Positions 46,724 to 59,416 of a stretch of 64,000 nucleotides of DNA are shown here, in pieces. The DNA lies in NCBI GenBank assembly GCA_964017145.1, contig OZ024844.1, positions 744,001 to 808,000 of the forward strand. Direction: 5' to 3'. Numbering within the stretch: the first letter of the stretch is position 1; each line of letters begins with the position of its first letter. Below the pieces are notes generated by a model, which worked only from the letters and a program-made list of their open reading frames with translations, ran no database searches and was not told where the DNA came from. Source of the stretch: Agrocybe praecox (taxonomy: Eukaryota > Basidiomycota > Agaricomycetes > Agaricales > Agrocybaceae). The position numbers were made by a program, and so were the translations under genes.

Positions 46724-49679
46724 TCAGAGAGGTAGTAGGACAAGCTGGCAAAGTAAAAGTTCGTCCGTAGAACACGGAAGAAATAGGAATGAGCGAGAAA
46801 GACAAATGACAGCGAGTTTGTAGATTTCAAACATAAGCAAACAAATTTGACAAACGCATATTCCCGACTCTATCCGAGTACCCCTCCACCCCATCTTCTC
46901 CAACGGCGACATGTAAACAGGCTTTCCAATCTGTTCGTTTCTATGGTTGCTGAATGCCTGCGGGAACGGCATACTGTCCTGAACGTCTTCTCTAGCTCTC
47001 CGTTGCCTGCCTCTCCAGCTATACGCCTTAGAAAAAGGTGTAGATGTCTGCTCTAGTTTTGATGTATCCTTCTTCCAACGGTTATCCGGAATTAAGGTGG
47101 TACTTGGCGGTCTCACACTAGGAAGCTGTGATTGTGGTAAGAGTGTCCTCTCCTCTGCAGGTTGTCGCCACCGTTCTTGTCCCACTGGCACTGAGTCTTG
47201 CTTGGGTGTGGGATCCGCTGCACTCGTCGTGCAATGTCCGTCCTCCCATTCTTTGCTAACAATAGGGTCATACACGACCTTTTTAGGACCTCTAAATTGG
47301 AGTCAGATCACGATAAGAGACAATCAGCAATTTTTTTGCTTACCGTTTTTCAACCCCCTAAACCAAAAATTGAGTTTATCAGTGGAAGCTTGTGCTTCGG
47401 GAAATCGTTATAGTACCTACATTGTCCTTCCAGGAAATCCGAGCCTTCAGTTCTGTCAGCCCGAACAGGAGCAATATGTCGATCTCGATGCGAAAGGATT
47501 CTTTTCCTATCGCATCCTTGAGAGGCAGTAAAGTTAGGCGAGAAAGATCTGCGACGATCTCGCATAACATGACGTAATTATCTACAGAGTTTTTGAGATG
47601 TCAGTCATGCCAGTAGTGAAGTCATAAGTCATGATTTCAGACCTGTATCCACATTCTTCCATTTGGGCTCTGCACTCTCCCCTTTATAACACCAAATTAT
47701 GGATGATACTGTTCGCAGCGTTATCTTATTCGGATATTCGCGATACAATGAATACCGGAATTCCTGTTCCTCGGATACTCGTGTATTCTAAAAGAAAATG
47801 GGTTGGTTTTCCGTATGGTGCCGGTTGAATTCACAGACCTTTGGTAGGATAGCAAGGAAAGCATTGTCGATCATGAGTTCCCCTGAGTGCATGGTAAACA
47901 ATCCCTTTGACCTATGCTCTTGATGCTGAGGATCCTCTGGATCGAACGGCACTGCACCAAAGAGCCGTATGAGAATTTAGATACACGGCTTTGAACGAAA
48001 TAGTCCAAATAGAAGGAAATGGCACCATCGGGGACAGCCTTATTGCTACAAACACAAAAAGATCAATTTTCCGTCTAGGCCAGGTAGATACAGTGCTCAC
48101 ACGTAACTTTCAGGGCGCACCACACTCATGCCAAGTTCTGTTAGATGGTGGGCCATAGTTCGGAATACCCAATCGTTCGAGGCAAGTCCACCCACAAGAA
48201 CCACATGCTGCAAAGCCAATATTTGTCAGTGCGCCAAAATATTTTAATTCTCACAGAGATGCAAGTACCGAAATTCCCAGGTTGTGAGGATTTTGCGTTT
48301 GTTTCGATACTAAATAAATGATGCTTTGGATCGACGGATTAAAGAACAGGGCAACATCAGATTTAAGAACCTTTCAAAAAAAAAAATCAAGCATAATAAG
48401 AGGCACGTAGCATCACCAACCCTTCCAGTTTCAGTCGCCCAGAACGGATGCTATATAGCAGATCGTTATCCCTTGAAGAGCCGAAATTTACATATTGGTA
48501 CTCTTCCGGATTATTAAATCTGAGTTTGGTGGTCTGGTCAAAACGTTCGACGATAGAATCAAGGTCCTCGATATATTCCGACCCCTTCAACCGTTCTGAC
48601 AAGAGGTAAATTCGAATTAATATTAGGCTAATAAATTTAATTCGCAACAACAAAAGCACCTTTAAGAAAATGCCGAGCTGCAACGCTCACGAGAACCGAC
48701 CCAGTGAGGCTAGCTGTACCGCAGATACTTAACAGCGAAGAAGAAACCAAAATGACGCACAATGAGGAACGGCAATTTCTTCGAATGCTCCATCTACATT
48801 TTGACTGTAGCTGATGATATCAATCGTAGCTCCGCCTGCATCGACAATTACCACACCAGTTCCTGCCTTCGATTTGTTAAAAAGAAAGGAAGCTGAGGGT
48901 AGCTCATACATACCTTATAAGTGGTGGACAGAACACTGTTCTGTAAAGCATAATGGAGACACGCCTCCCCTTCTGCCACCAGTACGACGCGAGCATGACC
49001 AGCCTCTGAGTCAGGGATCAAATTGGCCAATACGGCTGCTTGACGCATGTGATGCTGCTCTTCCGCTTCCCAGCAGTTTGGATGCGAAAGTACGATAGCA
49101 ATCTCATTCTTCAGCGAAGCCCATAAATCACGTCCATTTGCATACGTATCCTGAATATATTCCTGTGTACATTGGAATAGGTATCGCAGGAAGTCTGCAA
49201 ATATGTCGACAATGGTCTTCCCGCAAGGAAGTGGAGGCAAATCCTGCGTCAAGTGTCTTCCACCGTTAGAGTATAAATGTAGCTTGAACCTACATATACC
49301 ACGAAGGACGTATTGCACGTATTTAGTATCCCAATGTAAACTTACCATTCTGCCTTGACCCAGTCCCTATCTTCCGCCTCTTCCAATATTCCTTCCTTGG
49401 TCGCTTCTGCACCCACAGCTTGTATTTTTCCTTCTTGATCGTAGTATACGATGGTTGGAATCTTGGATGCTGCACTAATAGTTTCGCTCGCGGGAAATCT
49501 AGTGATCGGTTTGATTTCTGGTGCCTGGCCTGGCTCAAGTATGCTGCAGCATGGCAGGTTAAGGCGCAACATATCCGTTTCATGCGTTAAGTAGCGTACC
49601 AGTAGGATATCACACTGTATGTCGTTCCTATGTCAAACGCCAGTACTAGCTTACGACGAGAACCTTTGTACGGTGCCAT
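46724..49679 (-). CDS. Hsp70-like ATPase domain protein, copy 1, with a frameshift
   Basis: Agaricomycete Hsp70-like protein with an actin-type ATPase fold. Start at 49679 (MAPYKGSRRKLVLAFDIGTT, phosphate-1 loop). Later exons show ILEPGQAPEI, ASKIPTIVYYD, GVVIVDAGGATID (phosphate-2), HVVLVGGLASNDWVF (adenosine motif) and NKAVPDGAIS. Near 47965 the frame shifts by one base between KFSYGS and AVPFDPEDP compared with copy 2; translation would stop soon after. Downstream exons (NTRVSEEQEFRYS..., ending in a disordered Pro/Ser-rich tail) are otherwise well preserved. It is either a very young pseudogene or a sequence error. Splice sites elsewhere look intact. Confidence 0.75.
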
Positions 49680-50000
49680 GATAACAGGATGAGGAGGTAC
49701 GCAAGTAAATAAGCGCTCGTGGGTCGTGCTGAACACGTGCTGATCTTTCAGTTGGAGATCTTTTATTAGCTCAGCACATGAAGATATTGACGGACACATC
49801 ATTAGAATACATGCCCGAGACCTTCACTGAACATAAATAATGTAACTAGCAAAAATTGGTAATTTGAGGTTTGTGGCATGCCATAATCCAACAAAGATCA
49901 AGAAAGGCGCTACATAGCGGTGTAGACCAGCAGGTTCTAAAATTCAGACAAATGCAGAACACGGTGTGTAGCAAGTAGAATGGAGAGGACCCATACGCCT

Positions 50001-52572
50001 TTAGTATAATTTGTTGGGTTTTTTGGGGCCCTTCTTCTTCTTATTTTTAGGAGACGGGGCAAGCGATATCGACGACACCGGTGCCCAACTGTCGTTGGTG
50101 ATATCAGGATCGTAAACAACTTTAGCAGGTCCTCTGATCAAATGGTCAGATATTTTTTAAAAGGTCAATAGGTATTAAATTGCTCACCTTTTCTCGATTC
50201 CCTTTGTTGTTTCAAGGTAGATTAGTGCCGAAAGATGTACTTTATCATTAGAGCGGCCCAACTCACATTTTCTTCCCAAGATATTTGTGCTTTCAACTCC
50301 GTCAACCCGAACAAAAGGATAATGTCGTAATCCATCTCATAATAGATGTTTCCTTGTAGGTTCCGTTTTGGAATTTTCGGTACGTGCGAGGTATTTGCGG
50401 AGATTGTACACAGAGCGGTGTAGTTCTCTGTGGACGTATTTCAGAAGGTGCTTCAAGAGAGCGGCAAAATCCTTAGATTAGGAGCGCACCAGCATCAATA
50501 TCTTTCCATTCGGGGTTAGCCAATGTACCCCTGTAGCACCATACTATAGCACTTAGATGTCCCACGGAACCCCTGCTGCCACCTTCGCGAAGCATGGAAA
50601 TGCGAAATTCCTTGAGCTCTGATACTTGAACATTCTAAAAAATAAGTCGAGTAAGGCATATGGATAAACAGCACAAAAACGGCAAAAAAAGGCACGAACC
50701 TTCGGTAATATTGTATAAAATCGGTTATTGATCACTTGGTCCCCAGAAATGCTAATGTACAGGTCGTGCAATCTTTCCCGGTGGTCGGGGTCAAAAGGCT
50801 TGTATAGTACCCCACCGAAGGTTCCATAAGCAAATTTTGAAACCCGACTGCGCACGAAATGATCCAGATAGAATGATATGGCACCATCGGACACTGCTTT
50901 ATTGCTGTGGAAGTTATGAAATGTTAAGTTTGAAGAGAACATGTATACAATGTAATACTTTCGAGCTTACATGTGGTTTTCTGGACGTAGAACATTCAAA
51001 TCTTCTTTGCTCAAAAGTTTGGCTACGTTATTGAATAACCAGTCGCTGGCAGCAAAGCCTCCGACGAGGACGACGTGCTATACTCCCAAGCTATTAGAGT
51101 TTGTTCCGTCCTATAATTAAATTCGTCTAGGTACACATACCGAGATTTTTGAATGAGACGTTTTGCATTGATTGAGAATTGATGATACGATACACTTGAT
51201 GGAGGGTTCGAAGAATTTAGCAACGTCAGAACTAAAGAGAACATGGTTTCAATGTATTGAGGAGGAGGAGATAAGACCGCCTACCCAGCCAGCTTCAGTT
51301 GTCCGATGCGTATGTTAACGTGGGGATCGTTGTCCCTCAGCGATCCAAACTTGATATATTGCGGCTCTTCTGAATTTCTGAACCTGGTCTTGGTTGTTTC
51401 GTCAAAACACTTCCCGATATGATCCAAATCATCGAGAAAGTCGGATTCTTTAAGGAATTCTAAAGTATATGCGCTATTATTACGGCGGCAGCTCATAATG
51501 AAGATATACTTACCCTTGAGAAAGACCTTGGCATGGATAGAGACGAAGATCGATCCGTGAAAATGGCCTATTCCGACGACGTGAGTTCGTGGTAACTCTA
51601 ACAATTGACGTATGTAGAGGTGACTAACATTGCGGGACCGCGATTTCTTCATATGTATTTGTGGTGATATCAGGATCGTCTTTATAGCTGCTGATATCAA
51701 TCGTTCCACCACCCGCGTCGACGATAACGATACCGTTTCCTTTCTGTAATCTATGAGAATATGAAGGTAAAATAATAAGAAAAGGAAAATCCACCTTCAT
51801 GCTAGCTGACAAAACACTGTTCTGGATCGCATAATGGAGACTTGCTTCTCCCTCCGTGACGAAAGAGACCCGTGCATGTCCGCTGTCCGTGTCTGTGATG
51901 AGACCGGATAGAACGATCGCCTGCCTCATCTGGGTTTGTTCTTTTCCTTCCCACCCATTCGGATGAGAAAGTACATAGTCGATGTCTTCTTTAACAGAGG
52001 CCCAGAGATCTGGTCCATTTGCATGTGTATCTTGGATGTACGACGATGCGCATTCCTGCATATATCGAAGGAAATCCGCGAAGACTTGGATGACGGTCTT
52101 GTTGGGTGGAAGGTCAGGTATATTCTCGTTGAGATTTTTTCCAGCACCGATCTTCGAACGTAAATGAAGTTTGAACCTGTAGCGGAGGTAAAGCCACACA
52201 TGTAATCCTACGTGGAAAGATACGCACCATTCGGCCTTGGTCCATTTCCCGTCCTCTGCTTCTTCAAGAATGCCTTCGCGAGTGGCTTCAGCTCCCACTG
52301 CGCGTACCTTTCCTTCTGCATCGTAAAAGATGATGGTAGGAATCTTGGAAGCGCCACTTATGTGTTCGTGAGCGGGAAACCTGGTCACTCCCTTGATCTC
52401 GGGTACTTGTCCTGGATCGAGGATGCTGGAACAAAGTTAGGTTTTCAGCTTTCGGCCATCGAATGGAAGTTCGTAATCCATACCTGTAAGAGATCCCACT
52501 GTAGGTGGTCCCTATATCAAACGCAAGCACTAGTTTTCGACGAGAGCCTTTGTATACTGATCGACTGGTCAT
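50001..52572 (-). CDS. Hsp70-like ATPase domain protein, copy 2
   Basis: Intact paralogue. Start at 52572 (MTSRSVYKGSRRKLVLAFDI) and the same exon plan as copy 1. ATPase motifs are AFDIGTTYSGISYS, ASKIPTIIFYDAEGKVRAVG, VIVDAGGGTIDISSY and HVVLVGGFAASDWLF, then NKAVSDGAISFYLDHF. It lacks the classical Hsp70 peptide-binding domain; a beta-rich end (KFAYGTFGGVLYKPFDP...ISISGDQV) takes its place, closing with a Lys-rich tail (PKNKKKKGPKK) before the stop at 50001. Such proteins are expanded in mushrooms and may be involved in stress or allorecognition; the role is unproven. The overlapping frame upstream of 52572 was not accepted. Confidence 0.85.
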
Positions 52573-53615
52573 GATCGTCAGATAGAAGGTCAGGTACGAA
52601 TAGGCGCCCGTATTTCAACAGTTCAACTTCTGCCTCGTGTTGGACACATGATTCTCGGAAGTGCCGGATTACATCCCACGAAATGCCTATCTTGAACGCC
52701 TGCCGTAGGGGTACAAATGACGTCCGTAAATTCAACAATGGAACAGGAGGAAGATGTATAGGCATGTCAGAGATACATCCAGGAGTAGATATGTTTCCCT
52801 CGAAGCAAGTATGCAAGGATGTTAGGTTCAAACAAATCATGACAAGTTACTCTGACGTCGGACTCTGTAACGTCGTTGGGTGACTTCGTTCGGCATTTGA
52901 AATTGTACAGTCATGTGACACTTCCATTTCTGCGTCCGTCGAAGTCTCGTCGCTCGATGACGACTCTTCCAATTTCCTCCAACAACATACCCCTGTGTTT
53001 GGACTGAACCGTTTTCTGGGATATTTCGTAGCCACTGGCAGTTCCACCTTTACGCTGGTTCTTGTTCGCCAACTGCCAGAGTGGATCATAGTTTCAAGAA
53101 GCGTTGGAGACGATTATAATAGCTCAAAATGTATGTAAAACTATAGAAACTCCTTGCTTCATCTTCTCAGGCCTAGCTACGCGGAAAATATCTGCTTGTG
53201 TCGCTGTCTGGCAGTGTCACCAGTTAGGGTCATGCGACATACACTCTATTTTTCCTCTTTGGACAGGCCTTCCTCGAAACAAGACTAGAAGGCAAATTCC
53301 GTACCTTTCTGCTAATTTCACCGGCGAAGCCATCCTTCCTGTGGAGCAAATATCTCATTTGGACCTATAATTAATGAACAATATCTTTTTCCTGCTTCTG
53401 TTCGACCGCCGCACATGGTCCTACGTGTGTTTATTCTTTCTAGGAGGAGTTGAGCACTTCGATTCATGGGCAATCCTCACCGTAACAGATCATGAGAACT
53501 GCAGGATCTGGGTCACCATGAACGCGAGAATCGGACCTAATGCTTCTATCCAGGATAAAAGACGACCATTTCAGCTCAAGTGGATCCAAACATTGCATCT
53601 CTCGAAGATCCTACA
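52573..53615. other. Intergenic region between divergent Hsp70-like and cerato-platanin genes
   Basis: ORFs of up to 107 codons occur but none has splice support or a recognisable family. It should hold both promoters. Confidence 0.45.
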
Positions 53616-54047
53616 ATGAAACTCTCCGCCATCCTCTCTCCTCTCGCCCTCCTCCCAGCTCTCGTAGCCTCAGTCAACGTGAGCTTCGACCCCGTATACG
53701 ACAACGCAAACCAATCCCTCACCACCGTCGCATGCTCGACCGGATCTAACGGCATGATAACCAAAGGCTTCACCACCTTCGGTTCCTTGCCCAACTTTGC
53801 ACACATCGGCGGCGCACCCGCAATCACAGACTTCAACTCTGCTGCCTGTGGAACGTGCTGGAACCTTACGTTCGTCAACTCCAGCAAGGTCTCCAAGACC
53901 ATCAGCATTTTGGCTATTGATGTCGCTACTCCCGACTTCAATATCGCATTGTCGGCCATGAATGAATTAACTGCGGGGCAGGCCGTCAACCTCGGTAGGG
54001 TCCCTATAACCGCGGTTCAAGTCAACAACACCGTGTGTGGATTGTAA
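53616..54047 (+). CDS. Cerato-platanin family secreted protein
   Basis: Single-exon gene of 143 codons, the usual family size. Signal peptide at about residues 1-18 (ending LVASV). The mature part begins with the family hallmark VSFDPVYDNANQSL and then VACSTGSNGM. Four Cys are present in the conserved order (VACS, AACGTCW, TVCGL), forming two disulfides. The protein should adopt the double-psi beta-barrel related to expansins and be secreted to the cell wall or medium; relatives bind chitin oligomers and act as elicitors in plant-associated fungi. The start is the ATG directly before the signal peptide, not an upstream non-ATG codon. Confidence 0.95.
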   Translation: MKLSAILSPLALLPALVASVNVSFDPVYDNANQSLTTVACSTGSNGMITKGFTTFGSLPNFAHIGGAPAITDFNSAACGTCWNLTFVNSSKVSKTISILAIDVATPDFNIALSAMNELTAGQAVNLGRVPITAVQVNNTVCGL

Positions 54048-55051
54048 GTTCTTTCCTTTTCTTTCTGTTGAGTCCTTTATTAAAGAAACGTGCATCTCCA
54101 GAAAATCATAGAGTGAAACCATCACTGACATTGGAGAAAAACATTGCATATATTTACACACACACAACCTTCATATAGACATTCTCGAGTAGCAGCATTG
54201 GGCATCACAATCAGATTCTTTGAAATTATGGATATAAAAAAAAGTGTTCGATCGAGGACGCTAAATCAAGGATGACGGAACTGGTTCTCTCTCTACCTTT
54301 GAAGCGCGAAATAATGGATGTTTGGTTGTGGACTACTTGTCCCCACAGGTACGTATGTTACACTTTCCATGATGTATCCTTTTCAACCTCTCCTTCCTTG
54401 CGTAAATGATTCTGGGGGTAGGTCTCATCCTCATAATCTCGATGATGGTACGCAATATCCTCTATGACTTCATATACGCGCTGAATATTTTCATTCAAGT
54501 TAGTTTAAACTTTCTTCACAATCTCCGCGTATCCCGTCGTTGGCGCGGTATAGACCTGGATAGAGACATCCAAGACCAGGAAGTATATCACACATTCCTG
54601 ACGACCTACCAACTCGTTTCATAATATCAAGTATCCCGCGCTGAATTCTTATCCATCACCAGAGTACCTGGAATATCGATGATACTTGGAACGTTCTTTG
54701 TACACCCGATTTTTTGATCACATCCTACATCTCAGTCAATTTGGTCATGTTGCGTTGATTTATTACCTCAATATACTCCAAGCCAACATCTCTCTACATG
54801 TTTCTCAACCCTTGTCAAGTATTTCCTTCTGTCTTCGATTACTTCCTGTATGTCGAGGGTAGTGTTCTTCGACGTCGTTGGCACGAATTGGAAACAAGAG
54901 GTCCAGCACTCATATGCTCAATAGAAAGAGACTAACATAACATTGAATATCAGATATATTATCAAACTATGACTGCTGATATACAAGGAACAAGTGCCTT
55001 TGAATGAATAGAGAGCGAAATAAAACTAGTCTGCGTGTGTCACAGGCTCAT
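54048..55051. other. Intergenic spacer (1 kb)
   Basis: Lies between two converging genes. Only short ORFs are present and no feature was recognised. Confidence 0.5.
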
Positions 55052-58000
55052 CTAACAAGATTCTATGTTTGCAGATGGAGAGATTACTGCGCTTTCGGGG
55101 ATATCATCATCTTGGTGTCTACACTTAAGATTGATCTTTTTGAGCAGGTTCTTCCATGCGGCAAAGTTTCGTTCTCTTTTCAATCCCACCTCCACAAATT
55201 CATCAAGACGCGGAAATATGAGTCGAAGTCGTTTTCGCAACTTGGTGAGTTCAGTTCTTACAGCGATGCCTTCTTCGTGTCGGCCTGATGCACACTCTAG
55301 GTGTCCCAATGCCCATAGGGTTGTAGCCAAGTTGATGAACCATAGATTTCTGGGCTGTGAATGTTGTCGGTAGAATGATCGGACATCGAGAAGCAGGTCT
55401 CGGGCCCGAACAAGATCGTTGTTTGCGAAGAGACGTAGGGACAGAGTGTATTGCGCCTGTGCATAACATTCTTTGTCGCCGATTGAGGAACTGTCTTGCC
55501 ATTTCTTGCATTCTTGTATGGCCTCATTTGCAACGGTAAGGGCTTCTTCTTCCTCCCCAGCGTCGGCAAGGAGATCAGACAAAATCCAGGAAAATGGAGT
55601 TCTGTTATGACCTCTATCAATGTCAATCGACCGTCGCATGTTGGACACCGCCTTATCAATGTCGCCACTGGATTGGTAGATACGTGATGCGTTTTCCAAG
55701 TAAAGGGTATACGCCTGTTGCTCCTCTAAGTCATGTTTTTCAGCAAAAGTCAGACAATCTTCAATGTTGGTGAGCGCAAGTGGAACTTGTCCTATAAAGT
55801 AAAATGCCATGAGGGTTCGAGCCTTCGCCCAGAGAATATCGGATGCAATTTTAGAATATGCGTAGGCTGCGAAGGGTTGCCCAACCTTAATCACCTTGTC
55901 ATAGGCACTTAATGCCTTGTCAAGATGACCTTGATCGCGAAGAAATTTGGCATAATGTAGAAGTATCTCGGTGTGCAATTCGACTGATTTTGGATCTTGT
56001 ACTGGATGGGCGTCAAACCAGCTGAGAGCCTCTTCAATGGCAGCACTGGCTTCTACAAGTTGGTCAAAGCCTTCCAACAGGGTTACGTGATCGAAGATGA
56101 GACGAAGAAGGAATATTTGTTGGTTGGGAAATTGCTTGACCAGTGCCCGAGAATATTGAACGACCTCTCGACTTCTTTCCAAAGACTGAATTTCCATCCT
56201 TGCCTCTGTGGCAATCACCATATTTAGTTGAAGAGTTGCCATGTAATTCCCTAGAAGTGTGGGATCTTTTTGAATCAAGCAGTTACACAGTTTCATTGCT
56301 TCATGTCCTTCACTAAGGGCTCGTTTGTGCTCAGCCGCTGATAGACATCGACGTGCCAGATTGCCAACGCTAGCAGCAAGAAATTCGACGTTTTTAGAAT
56401 CGTGAAGTGCTGGAATGCGCCAATAGCTGACTGCTGACTCCGCAATTTGTACTGCCTTGAGAGTGTTTCCTGATTTTTCAAAGGCCCAAGACGTGTAGGT
56501 GTAGGCATTGTGGAGCTTCCCATCTAAAAGCGATACTCCGCAGGTCGCGACCAATTGTTCCCCGATCGACGCTGCCTCCAAGTAATGTCTCGAATAAAAA
56601 AGATTTAGCATTAGTTGCAGAAGTGATTCAGCATGGAGCTGATGATCCTCAATGTGCTTCTGAACTATTTGTTCAAGTCTTTGGCACACCACATATGCCT
56701 CGTCGACGCGGTTCAAATTAGATAAAATCTCGGCTTGCCTTGCCAGGGAAAAAGGAAGGTCGTGGGGGACATTTCCGGTGTGTTGAAGGACCTCCTCATA
56801 TTGAAACACTGCTTTTTGTGCGTAGGAAAGAGATTGATGGATGGATATTACGTCCTGATACGTGTCGGATGCGAGAGAGTAATAGAGATTTGCTATTGAA
56901 TCACTGAAATAGGTGTGATTTTCCCTCTGCTCCAGTGCACCGTATAGTTCGAGCGCCCTTATTCCTGCGCTTACTGATTCATCTTTTCTACTGGTTGGAA
57001 ATAGACTGTAATGCAGCTCTTCCAATGCACGAGCAAAGTCGTAAACACGTGTGGCTTCTAATGTCATAACAGTTGGTTCCCGCATTTTGTCAATGATGCT
57101 TACTTCCATTTTTGACACGGATGTGGGCTGTCCAATTAGACGTTCGTAGGTTTGTACCGCTACTTCTGCATCGCGGGTGGCGTTTTCCAAGTCTCCATTC
57201 CGACGCGCAACATACGAGGAGTGGCGAATCAAATTAGCAAGCTGGATTTGGGCTTCAAAGGTTGGATTGGCAGCCACGAGACGTCGTCCAAGGGTCACAG
57301 CCTCTGTCACTGCTTTGTAGGCCTGTACAAGCTCCCCTGTATCCACAAGCGTGGACGACATGAGGTAAAGTGCATTCGCAAGGTGGGGTCCATAAACATC
57401 TTCGTTCGTCTTGGTGAGTATCCTATAAAGATCTACAGCAAACCGCGACATTGCCAAAGATTCATGGTACATATCGAGGTTGGTAAGCCCGACAGATAAT
57501 ATTGACGTCGCCGCTGCCCCGTCCTGGATTGATCGTCCATTATTTCTGCCTTTCAAGTTTTCGCGTATTTTCGCAATCTGAGCGAACACATCAAATTCTA
57601 AATCTTCTAAATCTTCTTTCGTGGAAGGGTGAAGCCGCATGGCAGAACTAAAAGGCTGCAAATGTAAATGGTCTGGCTCTTCTACTGGATAGGAATCGCC
57701 AGGAGCAATCTTTCCAAATAGAATCTCAATCTTGCCCACTTGAGAGGTGATAGCCTCCTTATACACAAGGTGTTCCGCTAATTTGACATGAGGGGGGAGC
57801 TGAGATAATATGACAGGCGTGGAACCCAGGAATGCTAGGAGGCTGTGGTCCATAACTTGGGGATGTGGTGGCTGCACATGAGGACGAGCAAGCCCATGTG
57901 TTACAGCAGCTCGGATTTCAATTGTGGTGGCCTGAATTTGGACTGCAGTAGCTTGCGTTTGAGCTGTGGCGGCTTCAACCTGAGCTGTGGCGGCCTGGAC

Positions 58001-58619
58001 GCGAGCCGTGTTAGCTTCAATACGTAGTAATGCAAACATCTTTGATATTCATATCAGAAAATTTCCGCCTGAGTACTAACTATTCTCGCACCATAAAATC
58101 ACTGCGACATTTATTTGCCCCATCTCGCAGATTCCGAATGGATTCCTCGAGGCCATTTCGCCTCCACCAAGGTCCAAGTTTCCGCTTCATCCAAGTACGC
58201 ACTGTGCCATCCGAGACGCCATGAAGTTGGAGCATAGGCTTACACTTCTCGTGTACCATTTCTGTTTCTCTACAGCAATCATGAATGAAATGAGCAATAG
58301 GTGATCATAAACACACACTTCAAAAGCTTAAATACGGCATCTCGCATATCCGGCGCATTGCCAAGTATTTCTTCATGACCGTCATAGAAACGCTTTAGAT
58401 CTTGTACGATCTCAAGCGTCTCCGCAGCCAGAGATTCTGCTTTCTGCATATTACGAGCGGGCTGGCAGTCGATTGGTCAGATGGCGAGCCTTTCGACTTT
58501 TGATAGTGGTGTCTTACCTTCTTGAATGAGTCATTGACCTTTTGAGCCAGCTCGACAATGTCCTTAAGCGCCGTCGTAAGCGTGATAACAGCGAGAGTGA
58601 TGGATAGTGGATCAGCCAT
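55052..58619 (-). CDS. Large TPR protein with fungal STAND-type N-terminal domain
   Basis: Exons 58619-58518, 58461-58319, 58269-58092 and 58039-55052 sum to 3411 nt, 1136 residues. The first about 140 residues (MADPLSITLAVITLTTALK, QKVNDSFKK) match the N-terminal helical domain found on fungal NLR-like and ankyrin proteins. A short Ala/Thr/Gln heptad repeat follows (about residues 150-187). From about residue 300 to the end the protein is a string of tetratricopeptide helices (A-LG/DLDKALSAYDKVI types). I see no P-loop or NB-ARC between them, so it looks like an NLR without its nucleotide-binding switch. Probably a protein-interaction scaffold; function unknown. Confidence 0.85.
57902..58015 (-). 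repeat. Heptad-coding 21-bp degenerate tandem repeat in the TPR gene
   Basis: Codes for successive seven-residue units such as VQAATAQ, VEAATAQ, TQATAVQ, IQATTIE. The plus strand shows the matching repeat GCTGTGGCGGC(T/C). Predicted to extend a coiled coil between the N-terminal domain and the TPR region. Confidence 0.6.
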
Positions 58620-59416
58620 TGTGTGTGAATAGCAGACTGGGAAGGGGTATTCTCCTGCTGAGTAGGATGTCAGACGAGGGTTTATATGAGCAGTGGGCTG
58701 CAGTGCTTGCCTAATATATGGGTATAAATAGCACGGATCTCGATTCGTGATATTCTAAGATGACCAGGGTATATCGAGGATGAAGACATACGAATTGGTC
58801 ACTTCAAATTCGTGTTCAAAACTTTCCACAGGAGCAACGGATATAAAGAAAGCATCTTGAGATCCAGCGGGCCTTGTAGTTACCGAGAAATTTACCCCCG
58901 ATGTTCGAAGCCAGAAAGAGGAGGACAATTTGTCTAGAAAACATGATTTATTAATTGGTGGTGATTATCAGTATTTGCACGATCGTCGAACAAGGATATT
59001 CGATAAAGGTGGCCCATGCACAACTGCGACTTCCTCATGAAGCTCTTATTTTCTTCGCCATTTCTTCCAGTCGATTACGAGTCCGTGGTCTGGCCACATT
59101 TCGTGCAACGATTTGTTGATTCGTCGAAATACATCCCCATAGTGCTTCACAACCCCGGCATTGACAACGATAGAGGTGCAGCTGCGACACACTCTTGGCC
59201 AAACTATGGGCTAATAGCTCCACCTTCGTTCGGGAGACGGATTGAAAAAAGGTTTTTCAGGTCGACGGTATCGACTAAGTGACCAATTTGGTATTGAAGT
59301 CCGACCGCAGACTTTAAACGCAGAACCGAAAGGTAAATCAAGTTCGAATACATTTCAAGCTTTGGGCGGGCAGATAGGAGAAGATGACACTGTCATTTGC
59401 TGCATTAGAACCGGCA
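58620..59416. other. Promoter-side spacer of the TPR gene
   Basis: No coding region supported. An 88-codon plus-strand ORF (59016-59282) has no resemblance to a known family. Confidence 0.45.

Noticed and set aside
47097..47531. 144-codon plus-strand ORF
   Set aside because: Antisense to the C-terminal exons of the first Hsp70-like gene, whose frame agrees with its paralogue.
52517..52840. 107-codon minus-strand ORF before the second Hsp70-like gene
   Set aside because: Overlaps the start of the Hsp70-like CDS in a different frame and resembles no family.
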